64,000 nt of DNA from Halodurantibacterium daqingensis (GTDB taxonomy: Bacteria > Pseudomonadota > Alphaproteobacteria > Rhodobacterales > Rhodobacteraceae), in contig NZ_JBHTFQ010000001.1 in the NCBI RefSeq assembly GCF_042666235.1, positions 124,001 to 188,000 on the forward strand, given 5' to 3'. The notes below the pieces were generated by a model. That model ran no database searches and was not told where the DNA came from. It worked only from the letters and a program-made list of their open reading frames with translations. Positions 62,752 through 64,000 of the stretch are shown here, piece by piece; the first letter of the stretch is position 1, and every line of letters starts with the position of its first letter. The translations under genes were made by a program, and so were the position numbers.

Positions 62752-64000
62752 TCAGTCCCTGCGGTTTAACCGCGCCGCCATCAGGGACAAGAGTTTTTCC
62801 GCCTCGCGCCCAAGTGCGGCCTGACCGCGGCTGGCCACCTCGGCCGCCCGTGGGCGCATCGCCGCAAGGGCCGGGTCGCACAGCGCGGCCGCAAGGCCGG
62901 GCGGATCGGTGACCAGCCGCGCGGCGTCGGCCGCGTGGAAGGCCGCATAATCTTCGGCAAAGTTCGCGATATGCGGCCCATGGAGGATCGCGCAATCCAG
63001 CCGCGCCGGCTCGTAGGGATTGTGCCCCCCGACCGGCGCGACCGAGCCGCCGACAAGCGCTGCCCGGGCAAGGCGATACCAGAGACCAAGCTGGCCGATT
63101 TCGCCCAGCACCAGAACATCCGCGGGCTGTTCGACGATGTTGCCCGGCGCGATGCGTTCCACGTGAAACCCTGCGGTCGTGGCCTGGGCAACAATCGCAT
63201 CCGCCCGCCCGGGATCGCGCGGGGCAATCACCAGAACCGGCGCCTTGCCCTGATCCAGCAGCAGCCGTTGGGCAGCTAGCGCCATATCCTCATCCGCAGG
63301 ATGGGATGAGGCCGCGATCCACAGCGGCCGGTCGCCAAGTTGCGCCCCAATCCGCGCGCGGGCTTCGGGCTGATCGGCCAAGGGCGCGGCGCCGGCCTTC
63401 AACGTGCCCGTCACCGCAAGGCGCGCGGCCGGAACGCCCAATTTGAGGAAATGCGCCCGTGTCTCGGGATTCTGGACGCCGATATAGGCAAAGCGCCCGT
63501 AAAGCTGCCGATAAAGCGCGCCCGCCCGCGCCTTTGCCCGGAACGAGGCGGCGTTCATGCGGCCATTGACGATCGCAAGCGGAATGCCGCGGCGAAAGCT
63601 CTCCTCGATCAGCGCGGGCCAGATGTCGCGTTCCGCCCAGACCGACAGATCTGGCTGCCAGTGATCCAGGAAGCGCCTGATGAAGGGCGCGGCATCCAGC
63701 GGCAGAAACTGATGCACCACCCCAGCCGGCAGGTTCGGCCCCAGCGCCGCCGCCGAACTGCGCGACGACGACGTGATCAGCACATGCAGCCCCGGCCGGC
63801 GCGCCTGCATCGCCAAGGCCAGCGCGGGCAGGGCCAGAACCTCGCCCACACCGACCGCATGCAGCCAGACCAGCGGCCCGGACGGGCGGGGCAGGGTGGG
63901 CTCGCCCATCTTTTCGCGCACCCGAAGCGGATCTTCCTTGCCCCAGGCAACGCGCTGTTGCAAATGCCACCGCGCCACCGGGGCGACGATGCCGCTCAGC
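62752..64000 (-). CDS. Second Kdo transferase (WaaA-like), 5' end outside window
   Basis: The frame runs to the right edge without a start, giving at least 415 residues. It has VWLHAVGVGEVLALPALALA, then LSVWAERDIWPALIEESFRRGIPLAIVNGRM and IGVQNPETRAHFLKLGVP. ALVGGSVAPVGGHNPYEPARL near the C-terminus is the GT30 signature. Position WAERDIWP replaces the more usual ETELWP. Immediately upstream of waaA; the two differ enough to have separate acceptors. Confidence 0.85.
   Translation of the reverse strand, partial: LSGIVAPVARWHLQQRVAWGKEDPLRVREKMGEPTLPRPSGPLVWLHAVGVGEVLALPALALAMQARRPGLHVLITSSSRSSAAALGPNLPAGVVHQFLPLDAAPFIRRFLDHWQPDLSVWAERDIWPALIEESFRRGIPLAIVNGRMNAASFRAKARAGALYRQLYGRFAYIGVQNPETRAHFLKLGVPAARLAVTGTLKAGAAPLADQPEARARIGAQLGDRPLWIAASSHPADEDMALAAQRLLLDQGKAPVLVIAPRDPGRADAIVAQATTAGFHVERIAPGNIVEQPADVLVLGEIGQLGLWYRLARAALVGGSVAPVGGHNPYEPARLDCAILHGPHIANFAEDYAAFHAADAARLVTDPPGLAAALCDPALAAMRPRAAEVASRGQAALGREAEKLLSLMAARLNRRD

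Overview
This window is chromosomal DNA of a high-GC alphaproteobacterium, almost certainly a member of the Rhodobacterales (Rhodobacter/Rhodovulum/Paracoccus relatives). Three things support this: the PetP/PetR regulator pair known from Rhodobacter, an FzlA-type GST-like division protein, and a GT14-DUF5927 glycosyltransferase typical of this order. No phage, plasmid, insertion sequence or CRISPR array is visible. About 53 protein genes, one tRNA-Leu(CAG), several factor-independent terminators and one clear RpoH-type promoter can be supported.

Layout. 1-8.9 kb: 3' part of infB, a 48-residue small protein, mutT-argJ and a PpiC foldase on the minus strand, then secA, a secreted orphan and radC. 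8.9-12.9 kb: dnaK-dnaJ behind a heat-shock promoter, and an AlkB-type dioxygenase. 12.9-16.6 kb: a UspA-SulP pair divergent from a bacterial aeRF1-like protein. 16.6-27 kb: a surface-polysaccharide region with an ABC-2 export permease, cysQ, kdsB, a GT2, galU, a GT4, a second GT2, a GT14-DUF5927 protein and a two-domain sulfotransferase. CysQ removes the PAP by-product of sulfotransferases, so a sulfated surface glycan is a reasonable inference.

27.5-33.5 kb: the conserved rnd-kdsD-lptC-lptA-lptB-rpoN-hpf-ptsN cluster, joining LPS export, sigma-54, ribosome hibernation and the nitrogen PTS. 33.5-37.8 kb: a tightly coupled HDAC-like-xseB-ispA-dxs operon (isoprenoid precursors). 38-40.2 kb: purU and petP-petR. 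40.3-45 kb: ilvE, a small protein, a DMT permease, queG, fzlA and mtgA. 45-54.5 kb: a periplasmic sugar dehydrogenase, gltD-gltB, uppP and an NDUFA9-like NAD-binding protein. 54.6-64 kb: tRNA-Leu, a hybrid histidine kinase, a divergent Dfp/CoaBC-like flavoprotein paired with a CAP-like/transglutaminase-like protein, a YeeZ-like SDR, a CMP-sugar synthetase and two tandem Kdo transferases, the last running off the window.

The least explained unit is the Dfp-like plus transglutaminase-like pair at 57.2-59.6 kb. Most of the rest is conserved housekeeping. Long geneless stretches are 1327-1917, 26951-27528 and 33461-33763; the last is packed with GC-rich hairpins. All domain calls come from reading translated sequence by eye; no database search was run.
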